From positions 3,874,999-3,938,998 of the forward strand of contig CM029372.1 of assembly GCA_017165825.1 (NCBI GenBank): a stretch of DNA of 64,000 nucleotides, in the 5' to 3' direction. Below the pieces are notes generated by a model, which searched no databases, was not told the origin of the DNA, and saw nothing but the letters and a program-made list of their open reading frames with translations. The translations under genes were made by a program, and so were the position numbers. The DNA comes from Hepsetus odoe. Lineage: Eukaryota; Chordata; Actinopteri; Characiformes; Hepsetidae. Shown piece after piece: positions 22,796-34,189 of this stretch (positions are counted from its first letter, which is position 1; every line of letters starts with the position of its first letter).

Positions 22796-25744
22796 TACTG
22801 GGGTAAAATGTGAAAATTAAAGGGTCAGTGCCTGCAAGCTTTGGGGATAAATGAAGAAGTGAAGGTTTTTGTTCCAAAATGCATTAAAGGCCATTTTCTT
22901 TAAATGTTGGAAGAGAACTTAACAAATACAAGAAGTAGCAATATTAAATTATAATAAAGAAGTTAACATGTATAGGACACTTTATGAAACTAAGAAGAGT
23001 CCTGCCATAGGCAAGCCTAGTCAGAAAGTAAAAGACACAAAAACCCCATTTTCTAATGGCTGGTGCTTAATGACCTTTTCCCCACCTTGTAGGAGATGCT
23101 TAGCCATTTCATGCCCTCCTATATCCAGATTTTCTGTATCATGGTTAATACATAATTTATAGGAGAATATCCTAAAGCTGTGAGCTTCTGTTACTAAAGC
23201 CTGGATTCTAAAGGACAACGTTCATATAGTGTAGACAAGAGGAGACTGAAACTGTTAAAGTTGCTTAAGCGTATTTTTGGAGATATGATTCCAGGGAAAA
23301 ATTGTGGTCAGTGGATTTTGAAAACATTTGGATTATGTTTAGGTTTAGATTTTAGGGTCAAGGTTAAGGTTAGGGTTAGGTTTAGGGTAAGGGTTAATAG
23401 AATACATTTCACCAGGTTCAAGGTCCATCAAAATGAAAGTGTTACACAATATCTGGTGGTTCATTCATGCTTTGTTAAGAAAAAGATGAATGAATTAATG
23501 AATGAATGAATGAATGTGGAAAAGGTAACAGTGGTAGGGTTATGTAGAGCCAAACTTTCGCTAATGTTATCACTGACTGGCATCTCAAGTTTTTTCTGTC
23601 TTATCCCCCCTCCCAGCCCTTTGTTCAAGTGGGAGCAGGGCCGTTATTTTCAGCTATTAGATGGTGTGTAGAGATTGGCGTTTGACTGCTGCTCAGGTAC
23701 TCCATCACTGGTTAATGTTTCCCTGCTATTGACAAGAGATGCCTGGAGTAGTGACTTAGGGTTTGGTGAGTCATGGCTGCGGGGATTGGGGTAAATATTC
23801 TGTTGATGACGAATGTACTGAAGAAATATTGTTGTCACTGTTAAGGAAAGATTGATTATTGGGAATCACTTCTCTCTATCATTATGCAGTGGAGTTTTAC
23901 ATAGTCCATGACTGACATTGAGTGATTGATCTTTTTTAATAAAAAAGTACCAAATAACTTTAGTATCTCTGCAGCACACACTTTTGAGCTTAAGAAGGAT
24001 GTTCCTAAAGCCTGTCATCGTTGCCAATCCAGGAATTGTCATTATTTCTTTTAACCACAAAAAAGCCAACAACTAAAGAATCACTGCAGTTAAGTTTTAC
24101 TTTATCTGTTGTTTCAGAGCTGGAAAAGATGCTGTCAGTTCCTTTTAACATGAAAAATAACAACTTGTTTGGGATGAAACAGTGAACACGCCCTGAAGAC
24201 ATGACTTGTTGTCAGGTTTTACCAGTTCAGGCAACACGTGAGGGTATTCTGTGAAAAATCTGCCTCCATTATAGTCTGGCCTTGCTTGGTGATGAGAGCA
24301 AACATCTAGGGACAAAAACTGTAGAGAATTTGCCCCTAACAAAGCTACCAAACCCATTTCTCTAGTCTATTTTCTCCGGTGTACATTAGTTTAGCTTGAA
24401 TGCAGATCTGATTGCTTTCTTTTCTGAACAAATCACCAATTAGGGGTCAGCACAAAGTGGTTTCCCCAAAGGTCCCACGCAAAATAATTTGCATGTGGGA
24501 TTAATTTCGAGGAACTGCAGTCTTAGCAGGTAAACAGCCAGTGGGTTGCCAGCTTCTGCAGGCCGATTTAATGGCTTGCTAGGAGGGTGCATAGACAGTG
24601 GAAGTGGGTGGGCAGGCCACAAAGAAGCTACACATCCCAGGAAAAACATGTTAGTATTAATAAGATGCCCTGTGTGCTTTCTCTTAAAATACACAAAATA
24701 ATCACTTCTTTCTAAACTTCGAAAGTTTATTTGCTTCTGCTGGGTGTCTGGAAGTATAATAGATCCAGAGGCTGTTCTGCTGGATTGTGGAGGTTGCAGA
24801 GGCATTCTCTATATTAGGGGTGCCTATTACAAAGGTGGGTGCATACAATAACCATAGACTTTTACAACCTTGAGATAATGTTGGTTGTTTTTGTCCAACA
24901 GTGAGGTCCACCACACATTGCTGACAAGTTGACAAGTCCCTTGCAATGAACTGCTCCTTCACGAGGCACTGAAATCTCTAGTCTACATTCCTACCCACAT
25001 TCATCCAGAAAAATACAGGCTGATAACTGTCCCATATGTTCCTGTTCGGAAATCACATCTGGACCCAGGCTATATGCATCATTTACCTACAGCCATTATT
25101 ATACCAGTTATTTGGCCTTCCAGTCTTCGTTATTAAGTCATTATAAAGAAGTGACTTGTGTTTTTTATTCCATTTTGAATCAGAATTATTTGTCACTGAA
25201 AATTATAACATGATATGAGATCATGCAATAACAAATGAGAGAAAAATGTTTGATTAATCAGCTTAGGTTAAGCAGCTGTTTAGCCAACCCCTAGTCACAT
25301 AGATCCCAAATGGCTTTACCGCTTAAATCATCAACTAAGGCTTTCTGCAGCTAATGGGTTTCATTTCGATTCATTGGTGACGCGTGGCCTGAGCGACCCT
25401 ACCATCGGCGCACATATGCAAAGGGGCAGCTCCAAGAGAAATCACTCTGTCTGTCTGACATCAGTGTTGCCTCTCTCTCTCTGGTGATCATACTAAATAG
25501 CATCTGCTAACGGCAGGCTGACCTGTGGCACCCCTGAAATGGGGACAGGAGCCATTCTGTTGGCAGATTGGAAGGGAATTGCAGAGCCGGTCCAACCTAA
25601 AGCCCCTGCCTCCACCAGTACATTACATTACATTCCTCTTCTGATGAGGCAGCCGATGTGATTTCCATATAAATGGAGGATGCTCCATAAAGCAAAGCAT
25701 GTATGAGTGAGATGTATGGCTGAGCAAGCTTTTGGCTTCTGTCT
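22796..25744. other. Intergenic, unique
   Basis: About 2.9 kb without a recognisable gene. It holds the telomere-like patch at 23341-23397 and a (GAAT)n run at 23486-23516. Overlapping open frames of 60-120 codons on the minus strand (24005-24962) lack familiar motifs. Confidence 0.5.
23341..23397 (+). repeat. Short degenerate TTAGGG-like tract
   Basis: Runs of AGGTTAAGGTTAGGGTTAGG and GTTTAGGGTAAGGGTTAATA contain two or three exact TTAGGG units among variants. This is an interstitial telomere-like sequence, not a chromosome end. Confidence 0.8.
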
Positions 25745-25750
25745 GAGAGA

Positions 25751-25808
<58 letters not shown>
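25745..25808. repeat. (GA)n microsatellite
   Basis: A near-perfect GA run of about 60 bp. On the minus strand it yields a spurious poly Ser-Leu frame. Confidence 0.97.
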
Positions 25809-25810
<2 letters not shown>

Positions 25811-26980
25811 AAGAGAGATGGTCATATGTAGTTAAAGGCAGCTGTTGGCCCTTTGCAAGCATGAGGGAAATAAATGAAAAAGGCAGAGGGACTATGGAGA
25901 CAATATGATGAGGATAATGTGTGCGTGTGAGAGTGTGTGTGGTTTTGCCTTTTGCTGTGACTGGTAGAGGAGCTCTCTTCTGGCAGGTTTGTGGAGATAA
26001 GAGCAGACGCCGAGCGACAGTTGGTTGTCAAAAGCAGCCATGCATGACCCGACACACCGCATCAGCCACAACCAAATAGCCTCGCTTATCTTCCGACACT
26101 GCCGTCTGGAGAATGACGACAGGCACGGCTTCCATTTTTCTCCGATCGCACCCCCTTTCTCCATCCAAAAAAAGCCCTGCCTGTCTTTCAGCACCACACA
26201 AGGCACACTACACTCTTTATGCTATCGCCCTCTCATGCTGCCTCTGTTTGCAGTTATCTCAGACAGCCTTTTTAACAGTTACACTGCAGCAGCTTTTAAA
26301 GGCTATCTCATATCATTCCTGCTCCCTTTCAATACCACACTGTAATGATTTGCATGGCACTTTGGATGGCACGTTTGAAAAGCAAAAAAGGACGGATGCT
26401 TCCATTTTTGTGCAATGGCTACGAGAGCTCATTAAAGAGGTTTAAATGGGGAACAGGTGGATGTTGTTAGTACTGCCTGAAAAAAACCTTTTATTGCATT
26501 TTTCTGTGATTTATGAATTACTTATTCAAGGAGCCTTTCAAGGACTCTTTAACGTCTATTTAAGCCAAACACAATTAGAATAAGCTCATATTCGTCATTA
26601 TCAATCTGTCTCTGTTAACGTTATCGCTGTGTTCTCCTTAGCAAACCACCACATAAAACATCCTCATGGCAAGAGGCCCATGTAACACCATGTTTGATAG
26701 GAATTGTTGTCAACACAGTTATAAATTATCCAGGTTTTTATTGCTGACATTGCTGTGTAGTCAATAATTAGATGTTACACAGCTGTGGCAAGATTTTCTC
26801 ACATCAGTGCGTGCTGTAAATATGCGTCCTTAAAAGTAAAGGTGCTTAAAAGGGTTATTTACTATGAAGTTACCAAAGAAGTGCCTGTTTGACTGTGGAA
26901 CTTTTCCATGAATATAAAACTTATAAAACTTTTCTGAAATCGTTCAACTCAAAGCAACCCAAAGAAGTTCTTCTGTAGCA
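25809..26980. other. Intergenic, unique, slightly CG-richer
   Basis: No repeat recognised. The segment 25980-26170 contains more CpG than its surroundings (GACGCCGAGCGACAG, GACGACAGGCACGG) and overlapping open frames on both strands of 104-110 codons. These show no protein family that I know. It could be regulatory DNA or an exon of an unannotated RNA. Confidence 0.35.
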
Positions 26981-27600
26981 TCACTTTTTGGCCTTTTTGC
27001 TTGGAGCTGGTGGGCCCATACAGTTTGCACTATACTGCCAACTTTTTTCAGACAGGCCTGTAATAAATTTTGCAACTACTTTAAGGTGCTCCCATTGCTG
27101 ACACAAGGGTTCAGTTTCACACACAGCTTGAATAATCTCCGTGGAAAAGTCGTTCTGTTCTCCGTAGTGAAGGAGCTCCTTCTAGTATTCGGGTTTAAGT
27201 GGAGCATGTGATTCCAAACTAATTATCCATCATTAGTATTTGACCTAATGCTTTAGCAATCAAATCTAATTCATTATCTAATCTTGCAGTGCAGTTTATG
27301 ATGCAATCAAATCCTCATAGCGATGTTCCAACATCTACGGAAAAGATTTCTCAAAAAAACACTAGTGCTACAGCATTAGTGGGACATAGTTCTGTGAAAT
27401 GTGTTGCATCATCATTTAATATGAAAATGACCTTGTAGATACATGCATATTTTTCAGCAAATCTGACAGTTTTGAAATACAAAAACGTCAAATAATATCC
27501 AACTTTTACAAGCTACATTTCTTGGTGGTTTCAAATGCAAATCGTTTGGAAATGTCAGAACAAATTTCTTGAGGGAATTTTTCATTCAGGGGTGGAGGTT
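26981..27600 (-). pseudogene. Unidentified decayed protein-coding relic
   Basis: The minus strand shows long protein-like stretches interrupted by a few stops and frameshifts. They read from PLNEKFPQEICSDISKRF near 27590, through a run containing RFAEKYACIYKVIFIL, then CTARLDNELDLIAKALGQIL, to a clean C-terminus. That C-terminus includes KELLHYGEQNDFSTEIIQ, CETEPLCQQWEHLK and SEKSWQYSANCMGPPAPSK and ends at a TGA (26981-26983). An in-frame TAG lies at 27182-27184. Composition and the ordered, soluble-protein look argue for a once-real coding sequence without introns over 600 bp, such as a processed pseudogene or a transposon-encoded protein. I do not recognise the family. Confidence 0.55.
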
Positions 27601-28215
27601 GTTGATGTCAAAATGTATGACAAGAAAATTGATGCTGCATCACATATATTTTAAACTTGGGTAGCTGAAGCTTTTAACAGAGACAAGAAACATTCTCACT
27701 GATTGTGCTGTAGCTGTAGCAAGGTCTTTATACTAGATATACATATTAAGGAATGTTTTTCACCCCTTTCCCAGTAGGCATATTCATGTGTGCAATTTGC
27801 TGTGGCAACCCATATGTATTTGGAGTGACCATATAATTTGGTCACTTGAAATCTGACCATTTAAGTAAAAAAATTTGATTTTAGAAAGTAATCCTGTAAA
27901 GAAAAGGAAGTGTTTCAGGGTCAGTTTTCAAGTTGAAACACCTTCCATCACTCACTTTGAGGGCTGTAGGGTTTGGATTGAGCTAATGTTTAAATTGGTT
28001 AGCACAACGCTAACCAATAACTGTCTGTGGTTATATTTCAAATGAATGGGCAGCATATGGCATTAACATATTTTAAAACATTTTCTAGATATTAATTGTG
28101 GAACAAAAAAAGGCCAATTAACCAGGAAAAAAATTTCCATCAAGTCTGAATGAAGATTTCCCCAGTAAGACACAAAAGAGAACAAACTTCTTCAAACGTT
28201 TTACAATCAATAAAG
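27601..28215. other. Intergenic, unique
   Basis: AT-rich, no features seen. Confidence 0.5.
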
Positions 28216-28382
28216 CATTAGGATCGGAAGATTGTGGGTTCAAAGCCCTAATCAATAAGTGCCCTGAGGTACCCTTGAACAAGCTACTGTCCCCATCACT
28301 GCTCCCCAGTTTGTGCATGGGTTGAATGCAGAGGTCCAATTGTGCTGTGCTCTCACAATGACAAGAATAGTCACTTTCACTT
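28216..28382 (+). mobile_element. SINE-A1 fragment, old
   Basis: It begins inside the head (ATCGGAAGATTGTGGGTTC), retains the central block (GCCCTGAGGTACCCTTGAAC) and the shortened A1 tail to GTCACTTTCACT. The A-box part is missing. Confidence 0.82.
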
Positions 28383-29599
28383 GATGAATGGTTGGTGAGA
28401 AGAGTGCAACACTTGTAGTAGAGCTTGAAATATTTACCCAAACCTGATGGCTTGGTCAAATTTGGAGATCATTCCCTGCACATGCTAGTGAGAAAACGAA
28501 AGCAAATTTATTCAGAAGAGTAGTTCTGTTCAGGCAAGACATTCGTATATTTATGTTGCTCCGATTATTTGTTATATCTAGTATGTATTATTTTTCAATA
28601 TAGAAGAATAAGGTTTTAGGATTAAATGGGCTATGATATGGAAGTGCTTAACAGCACAGTGCAGAAAGTTTAACCAGATTTAAATACTTTTGGATATTTG
28701 AATTTCCCGATTAATTAATACAATTGTAAAAGGAAAAACTGAAACCGTTTCTCTCCACTAGCTAGAATCCCTCACTCAAGCAGTAGCACCAACATTGTGT
28801 GGGTTAAGGCACCTCTGCATCTTTGGAATTGCTACTAATTCCCCATCTTTGATGTTTGTAGCAGATTGCTGACTGCATATTCTATTACTTCATCTAATAG
28901 ACATCTGCAATTTTTTTCATCATGCTGAGTGATGGGAAGAAAGAAGATAATCCCACCCATTCTAAGAGAGAAAGGCCATATACTCCTGTGCACAGAAGTC
29001 TACATTTTTAGAAAGGTCAGGAACCGAGAGTACAAGACTGTGTCTTTTCCTAAAGAAACAAAAAATTAGAACAAAAAGCAAATATTTTGTATTTTCAGTA
29101 AAAAAAAAATTTTAAATGAATAACCATGAATCTTCTTCATGGCAGAGGGACTCTGCATGAGTTATTTATAAAGGTGTACAGAACAATCATTCACTGCATT
29201 CTTTGCATCAGTAGATGAACACTCAAAACACTGTTTGAACCTCAAGGCAATTAAACTATCCCTCTTTCTGTATTCCTAATACGTGTGCCCACAAACACAC
29301 CAGTGCACCAGTTCTCCTGTGGAGAACTGATACAACATTTATGATCAGTTTTTGAAACAAATTCCCAGTTTGGCTTTCTATTTGAACTGATTTGGAAAGC
29401 TTCCAATGTAGTGTTTTCTGTTTCTAAATGAAAAAGGTCATGCACGTGCTGTAAAGATTAACAGTGGCATTGTGAATTGAAGAACATCAAATATCTTGAT
29501 ACAATGACACCTGTGAAGGGGTGAAATTTATTAGAGAACAAGTGTACACTCAGTTATTGACCACATCCAAATCATTAAAAACATGGGTCATGGAGGGGC
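28383..29599. other. Intergenic, unique
   Basis: No repeats or coding signals recognised. Confidence 0.5.
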
Positions 29600-30057
29600 A
29601 TTCAGGGTTCAGTGATCTTTTCTCCCAGTCCTCTGCATCTTCCTCCTTCAGACCAACCACCTGCATGTCCTCTCTCACCACATCCATAACCCTCCTCTTT
29701 GGTCTTCCTCTTTTCCTCTTTCCTGGCAGCTCCACCTTCAACATCCTCCTCCAAATATAATCCTCATCTCTCCTCTGTACATGTCCAAACCAACGCAACT
29801 TTGCCTCTCTGACTTTGTCTCCAAAACGTCTAACCTGAGCTGTCCCTCTTATGTCCTCAATTCTAATCCTGTCCATCCTCGTCACTCCCAACAAACAGCC
29901 TTAGCATCTTTACCTCTAGCTCTGCTGCCTGCCTTTTCATCAGCCCAACTGTCTCCAACCCATATTACATAACTGGTCTAACAACCATAACAACCACACC
30001 AGCCTGCTTGTACTCTTCTTTGTCCCTCTTCCACACTTCCCATCTGAACAGTTCACT
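29600..30057 (-). pseudogene. LINE pol C-terminus (GKRKRGRPK-type)
   Basis: A minus-strand 114-codon frame (29550-29894) includes GVTRMDRIRIEDIRGTAQV, KVREAKLRWFGHVQRRDEDY and ELPGKRKRGRPKRRVMDVV, a C-terminal signature of a fish LINE reverse transcriptase. Upstream (29895-30057), in shifted frames, the preceding YGLETVGLMKRQ-like region can be followed. The copy is 5'-truncated and its 3' end departs from the usual sequence after EDAEDW. Confidence 0.88.
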
Positions 30058-30069
30058 GATGCTGGGAAT

Positions 30070-30215
30070 GTTGGGTGGTTGTAATCTAATGATAGTATAC
30101 TCATCTATAGACCAATATATCGCAGGTTAAAATCCCACCAGTACTACTACCATTGGGTTCCAAAAACCTTAACTCCAAGTTGCTGTAAAGAAACTTTCCC
30201 CTAATTAGGAACCGG
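30070..30215 (+). mobile_element. SINE-B relic
   Basis: A decayed tRNA-like head (GTATACTCATCTATAGACCA, degenerate B box CAGGTTAAAATCCCACC) is followed by a SINE-B-like body (ACTACTACCATTGGGTTCC...CCTTAACTCC) and part of the 3' block (CCCCTAATTAGGA). Confidence 0.55.
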
Positions 30216-30369
30216 AAGCCTCTCTGGAAAAGTGAAGTGGAGGTGATTGTTTTTCACCGTGAACCAAAACTAAATCCAATTTCCAGGGAGCAAGACTGGA
30301 GAAGGTACCTTGCTCAATGGTACCCTGAATAAAGCATGTTAGAAGTGGGATAAGAGGGTCTGCTTAATG

Positions 30370-31350
30370 TCATGACCATAATCCGTTCCAAAACTCTGGA
30401 CATGACCCGATTTGGACGTGACCCGAACGTAATTTCCCCATAAGATGTAAACATGGTTACTCTGTTCCAGACCATATGAATTGTATGTAAATATATATTT
30501 TTAAAGATTGTTAAGCATAAAAATAGCTTGTTGTACTATAGAATACATGTTTTATGGGTTTTAAGCACAGGGAAAAAATAAAGTTTGAAAAATCCTTCAT
30601 TTATACAAAACTAAACCAAAACAACACTACCACTTTTCATTTGCGTAGAGGCCATGATTCATATAAAATTAATGCAAAAGCACACAAAATACAGCACAAA
30701 GAGTTCACAGCGAATGAACGCACGTCTGACCGAGAATGATGTTCAGGGAGAAGAATGTACAGGGAGAACGTTGTTCAGGGAGAAGGATGTACAGGGAGAA
30801 GGTTGTTCAGGGAGAAGGATGTTCAGGGAGAACGTTGTTCAGGGAGAAGGATGTTCAGGGAGAACGTTGTTCAGGGAGAAGGATGTACAGGGAGAACGTT
30901 GTTCAGGGAGAAGGATGTACAGGGAGAACGTTGTTCATGAAGAAGGATGTGCAGAGTGAAGGATGTTCATGGAGAAGGATGTGCAGAGTGAAGCATGTTC
31001 AGAGTGAAGGATGTTCATGGAGAAGTATGTTCAGAGCAAAGGATGTTCATGGAGAAGGATGTGCAGAGTAAAGCATGTTCAGAGTGAAGGATGTTCAGGG
31101 TGAGACTGATCACGTGTGGTCTTTGTTGGGCCCTGTATACACTCAGCTAAAGAAAATGGGACGGAGAATGGGGGGAAATCATTGGCACATAGTACAATCC
31201 GGAGGAGAAGCTGGCTGCCAGTGTTTAGTTCGCAATGAGAAGTTGTAATTGCAACAGAAGAATTCAAATCACAACAGATGCGAAAATTTGCCGAACTTTT
31301 TGATCATAACCCGATTTATATGTGCTTGTGACCAGAGGTTCCTCTGTACA
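30370..31350. mobile_element. Probable nonautonomous DNA element containing a minisatellite
   Basis: The left flank (CATGACCATAATCCGTTCCA...) and the right flank (...GATCATAACCCG, CTTGTGACCAGAGGTTCC) resemble the two ends of a widespread fish repeat whose ends read roughly ACCTC.GTT.ACGACCATAATCCG. The interior is an AT-rich segment followed by the 16-bp array at 30741-31105. The ends are poorly conserved, so the boundaries are approximate. Confidence 0.5.
30741..31105 (+). repeat. 16-bp minisatellite, about 23 units
   Basis: The basic unit GTTCAGGGAGAAGGAT varies to GTACAGGGAGAACGTT, and these alternate to give a 32-bp higher-order repeat. Toward the right it turns into GTTCATGGAGAAGGAT and GTGCAGAGTGAAGGAT. 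Because 16 is not a multiple of 3 and the unit has no stop in any phase, all three plus frames stay open. They yield three overlapping spurious frames with a 16-residue period (REKDVQGERCSGRRMY-like). No evidence for translation. Confidence 0.95.
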
Positions 31351-31416
31351 TGTAAAATGTAGGGTTTCTCATGTATTTTTAAATCAGAGATTGAGTGAAT
31401 GAATATGGCACACAAC

Positions 31417-31790
31417 ATTTACATTCACATTTGCAGCATTTAGCAGATGCTCGTATCCACGACGACTTACGACAGTGCTTTGTTTCCAAATTTGATCATC
31501 ATATTAGTAACCAGCTCAGATTAACTATTACATCATAAGCAACAAACTTAGTAACCCTGTGACAAGTGCTTTAAAAAATTGTTTTTTTATAAATATAAAT
31601 ATAAGAGGAAAGAAAGAGCAGAGGTTTCTTGAGGAAGGGAAAAGAAAGTGCAGAGGTAAAAAGAGTTGGATGGTTTGGGAAGATTATTCCCTGAGAAATT
31701 CCTTGAACAGGTGAGTCTTTAATCGGCACTTGAAGACAGCAAGAGACTCAGCAGTTCTGACCATCAAGGGGAGTCTCGACGCATATCTTC
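31417..31790. mobile_element. Dispersed repeat with GCAGATGCTC motif and TGAGTCTTTAAT block
   Basis: It begins with CATTTAGCAGATGCTCGTAT, the block also found in SINE-B tails. It ends with GGTGAGTCTTTAATCGGCAC and GAAGACAGCAAGAGACTCAG, the conserved end of a longer fish repeat family. Between them is AT-rich filler. The class is uncertain. SINE-A2 at 31794 inserted at its right edge. Confidence 0.55.
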
Positions 31791-31793
31791 CTC

Positions 31794-32064
31794 TTTTTCA
31801 ACACATCCATCCATTATCTGCCGCTTGTTCAAAAGGGGGTCGCGGGGGAGTGCTGGTGTCCAATCCAGCGCACACAGGGCGAGGACGGGGGACGCACCCT
31901 GGACAGGTCGCCAGCCCATCGCAGGGAGGAGCTGGACGGGGACGGCACCTTGCTCAAGGGTACCTCAGGGCAACCCATTGGGAAGGGGTTCGAACCCCCG
32001 ATCCTCCGATCACGTGGCCGACACCCTAACCACTAGGCCACCGCTGCCCCTTTTTTCAACACAT
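31794..32064 (-). mobile_element. SINE-A2, minus orientation, 13-bp target-site duplication
   Basis: The body 31807-32051 reads on the minus strand from GGGGCAGCGGTGGCCTAGTG, through B box GGGTTCGAACCCC and the central block, to the CGCTTGTTCAAAAGGGGGTC variant of the A2 tail and ATCC repeats. TTTTTCAACACAT is duplicated at 31794-31806 and 32052-32064. This is the best preserved A2 copy here. Confidence 0.94.
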
Positions 32065-33419
32065 ACAAACAACATGCTATAATGTGCAGTGTATGTGAAA
32101 ATCTATATTTTCCAATACTTCTTAATCAGACTGATTGTTTTAAGCCCCAACACATCTGATCATGAACTTCATCAAGGCTTTCATTATTGGATCATGTTTG
32201 TTGGGGGTGGAAAAAGTGTAAAGTGTGCACTAAAGTGGCTCCTCAGGAGAAGCTGGAAGTAAACAAGAACTGCTGCCCTAATACACTTATAAAGAACAAA
32301 GTGTGCATCAGCTCTGGCTAAAGTATTCAGTGAACCCGTCATCAAACTGCAAATTTCCAACCTCTGACTAGACAAAAACCCAAAGAAAATGCCCTTTCAA
32401 TCATTCTGTTACTGATAACTGTAAACTCAAATTTGTTCTTATTTCATTAACAATAAACTGCCGATTCCTGACTCGCTGCGTAGTTAAATTAAAACACTGA
32501 AGGGGTTCCACTGCATCGTTCTCAAGGACATATCTATCATAACCAATCAATGCATAGCTCATACACAGTGCCTCTTGCTGAACATGCCATTGCAGAGATT
32601 GCACTTACATTGCATTAGGAAAGTTCGTGTGGCATATTTTTCAACAGGACAAGCAAAAGGGATTTGCAAAGCTTAGAATATTTGGGAACGGATTTTTGAG
32701 GTGTTTGTTGCTCCATGATGAAAGTGTCAGAAAAAAAAGAAGAAAAACATGTTATGTAACACTCAAATCAAGGGATTGCCATGCCATGGATCATACTGAG
32801 TGAATGAAATCAGACTACTTGTTTGGTAAATGGCATCAGTGGGTAGCTTCTCGGCTGGGCAGCCTGCTTTGTAAAATAACTTTTTGTTTCAATTGACAAA
32901 AACCCTCAGTAACAATGTCTCCTTTTACAGCTTCTGTTGTGGGGGTGGAAAGCACAAAAGCACCTTCAAGGGAATTATACTCTCTCAATTTTCCCAACAC
33001 TGATTGTGTCTGGACTTAATAACACTGTCAATAGAGATTCTCTTCTGCAAGCTATTTCAAGTTGAAAACCAGCTTGTTTGGGGGAGGAGTGGGACCCATT
33101 TAGCATAATATACATCAACATTTGATTGCAATGAATATGAAAAGTTCTGCATTTAGCATTTACACATGTGGTTAAATCATCGTCATTTGCAGATATGAGC
33201 TCAGAACCAAAAACACACTGCAGAGGATATTAGGAATCTGCTGTGCCAAAATGATGCACAAGAGCCAAAATGCAATATCACATGTGGACATACAGCCAGA
33301 TAGACCAAAAAGCCAATTCAATGGGTCTACCTACCTTGTATCTACACCCACTGTGCACATTGCATTTTACACTTACAGCCTGTAATCAATCTGTTAATCT
33401 GACCTGTTAACCTGTTAGT
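32065..33419. other. Intergenic, unique
   Basis: No repeats or coding signals recognised. Confidence 0.5.
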
Positions 33420-33700
33420 TATCAGGTATCCCACAGGACCACCAATGAGTAGCAATTATTTGGGTGATGGATCAGCACGGCACTGACACTGACATGATGG
33501 CAGCATCTTAGTTTATGTGTGTAATCAGATAAGCATGCCGCCAGAGGAACATCTAACCTGATGGTCTACCTCAGGTATAAAGTTTTGATGATTGCTCATC
33601 TGATGATGCAGAGTTTGTGTTAGTCATCCTCTTGTCCTTCATCAGGGGCCAGTTCAGGACACCGTTGGCTGAATATTTAATGAACCAGAAGAGCTAAAGT
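33420..33700. mobile_element. Nonautonomous DNA transposon remnant (tentative)
   Basis: CACAGGACCACCAATGAGTA, ATTATTTGGGTGATGGATCA and CACTGACACTGACATGATGG match the memory of a very common fish nonautonomous element. The right part (GTTGGCTGAATATTTAATGA) resembles its far end. Much of the interior is missing. Confidence 0.5.
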
Positions 33701-33782
33701 CTATGACCAACGTCTATGGTCATTTGAGCTGACAAAAAATAGACAATGATTGTGGTCACAAGGTAATGCTGGTCAAGAATAT

Positions 33783-33838
33783 CAGCACCCCCCCGACCCC
33801 GTTTGGGACAAGCGGCAGATAATGGATGGATGGATGGA
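33783..33838 (+). mobile_element. SINE-A2 tail fragment
   Basis: CGACCCCGTTTGGGACAAGC, GGCAGATAATGGATGG and a GGAT run form the 3' end of SINE-A2 without head or body. Confidence 0.8.
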
Positions 33839-34189
33839 GGTTTACATCATTTTACATCACTTTAGCACTTCCCCCACTATCATATCCTATCATGGTGGTC
33901 AACTAATGTGTGACAATTTACAGTATTCAAAATATCATACAATATGATGCAATAGTATTACACGAACATTTATTTTTTAATTGAAGCAAGAGTGGAGTAA
34001 TTGAAGATCTGCCTCTGATAATTATTGCATTTAGCATTATAGTAATGTAAAATGTCAGGAAGCAACACTAAAGGGCTCAAATTCTGCCCAATAGAATGTC
34101 AAGACTTTTTCACTGCAACAGCTGCAAAATAAAAAAATAATGAAAGAACTGATTCGTTTGAGATTGTAATTGAAAATGAAGTGAAAAAA

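Noticed and set aside
23341..23397. A true telomere or chromosome end
   Set aside because: Only a few degenerate TTAGGG units embedded in unique DNA.
25623..25862. Minus-strand Ser-Leu repeat protein
   Set aside because: It is the translation of the (GA)n microsatellite.
30290..30345. Another SINE-A fragment (GGTACCTTGCTCAATGGTACC)
   Set aside because: Only about 30 bp resemble the central block, which is too short to separate from chance or from the adjoining SINE-B relic.
30654..31071. Three overlapping plus-strand open frames of 61-111 codons read as repetitive proteins
   Set aside because: They arise from a 16-bp tandem unit without stop codons in any phase. All three frames are open at once, and there is no start context, domain or splice signal.
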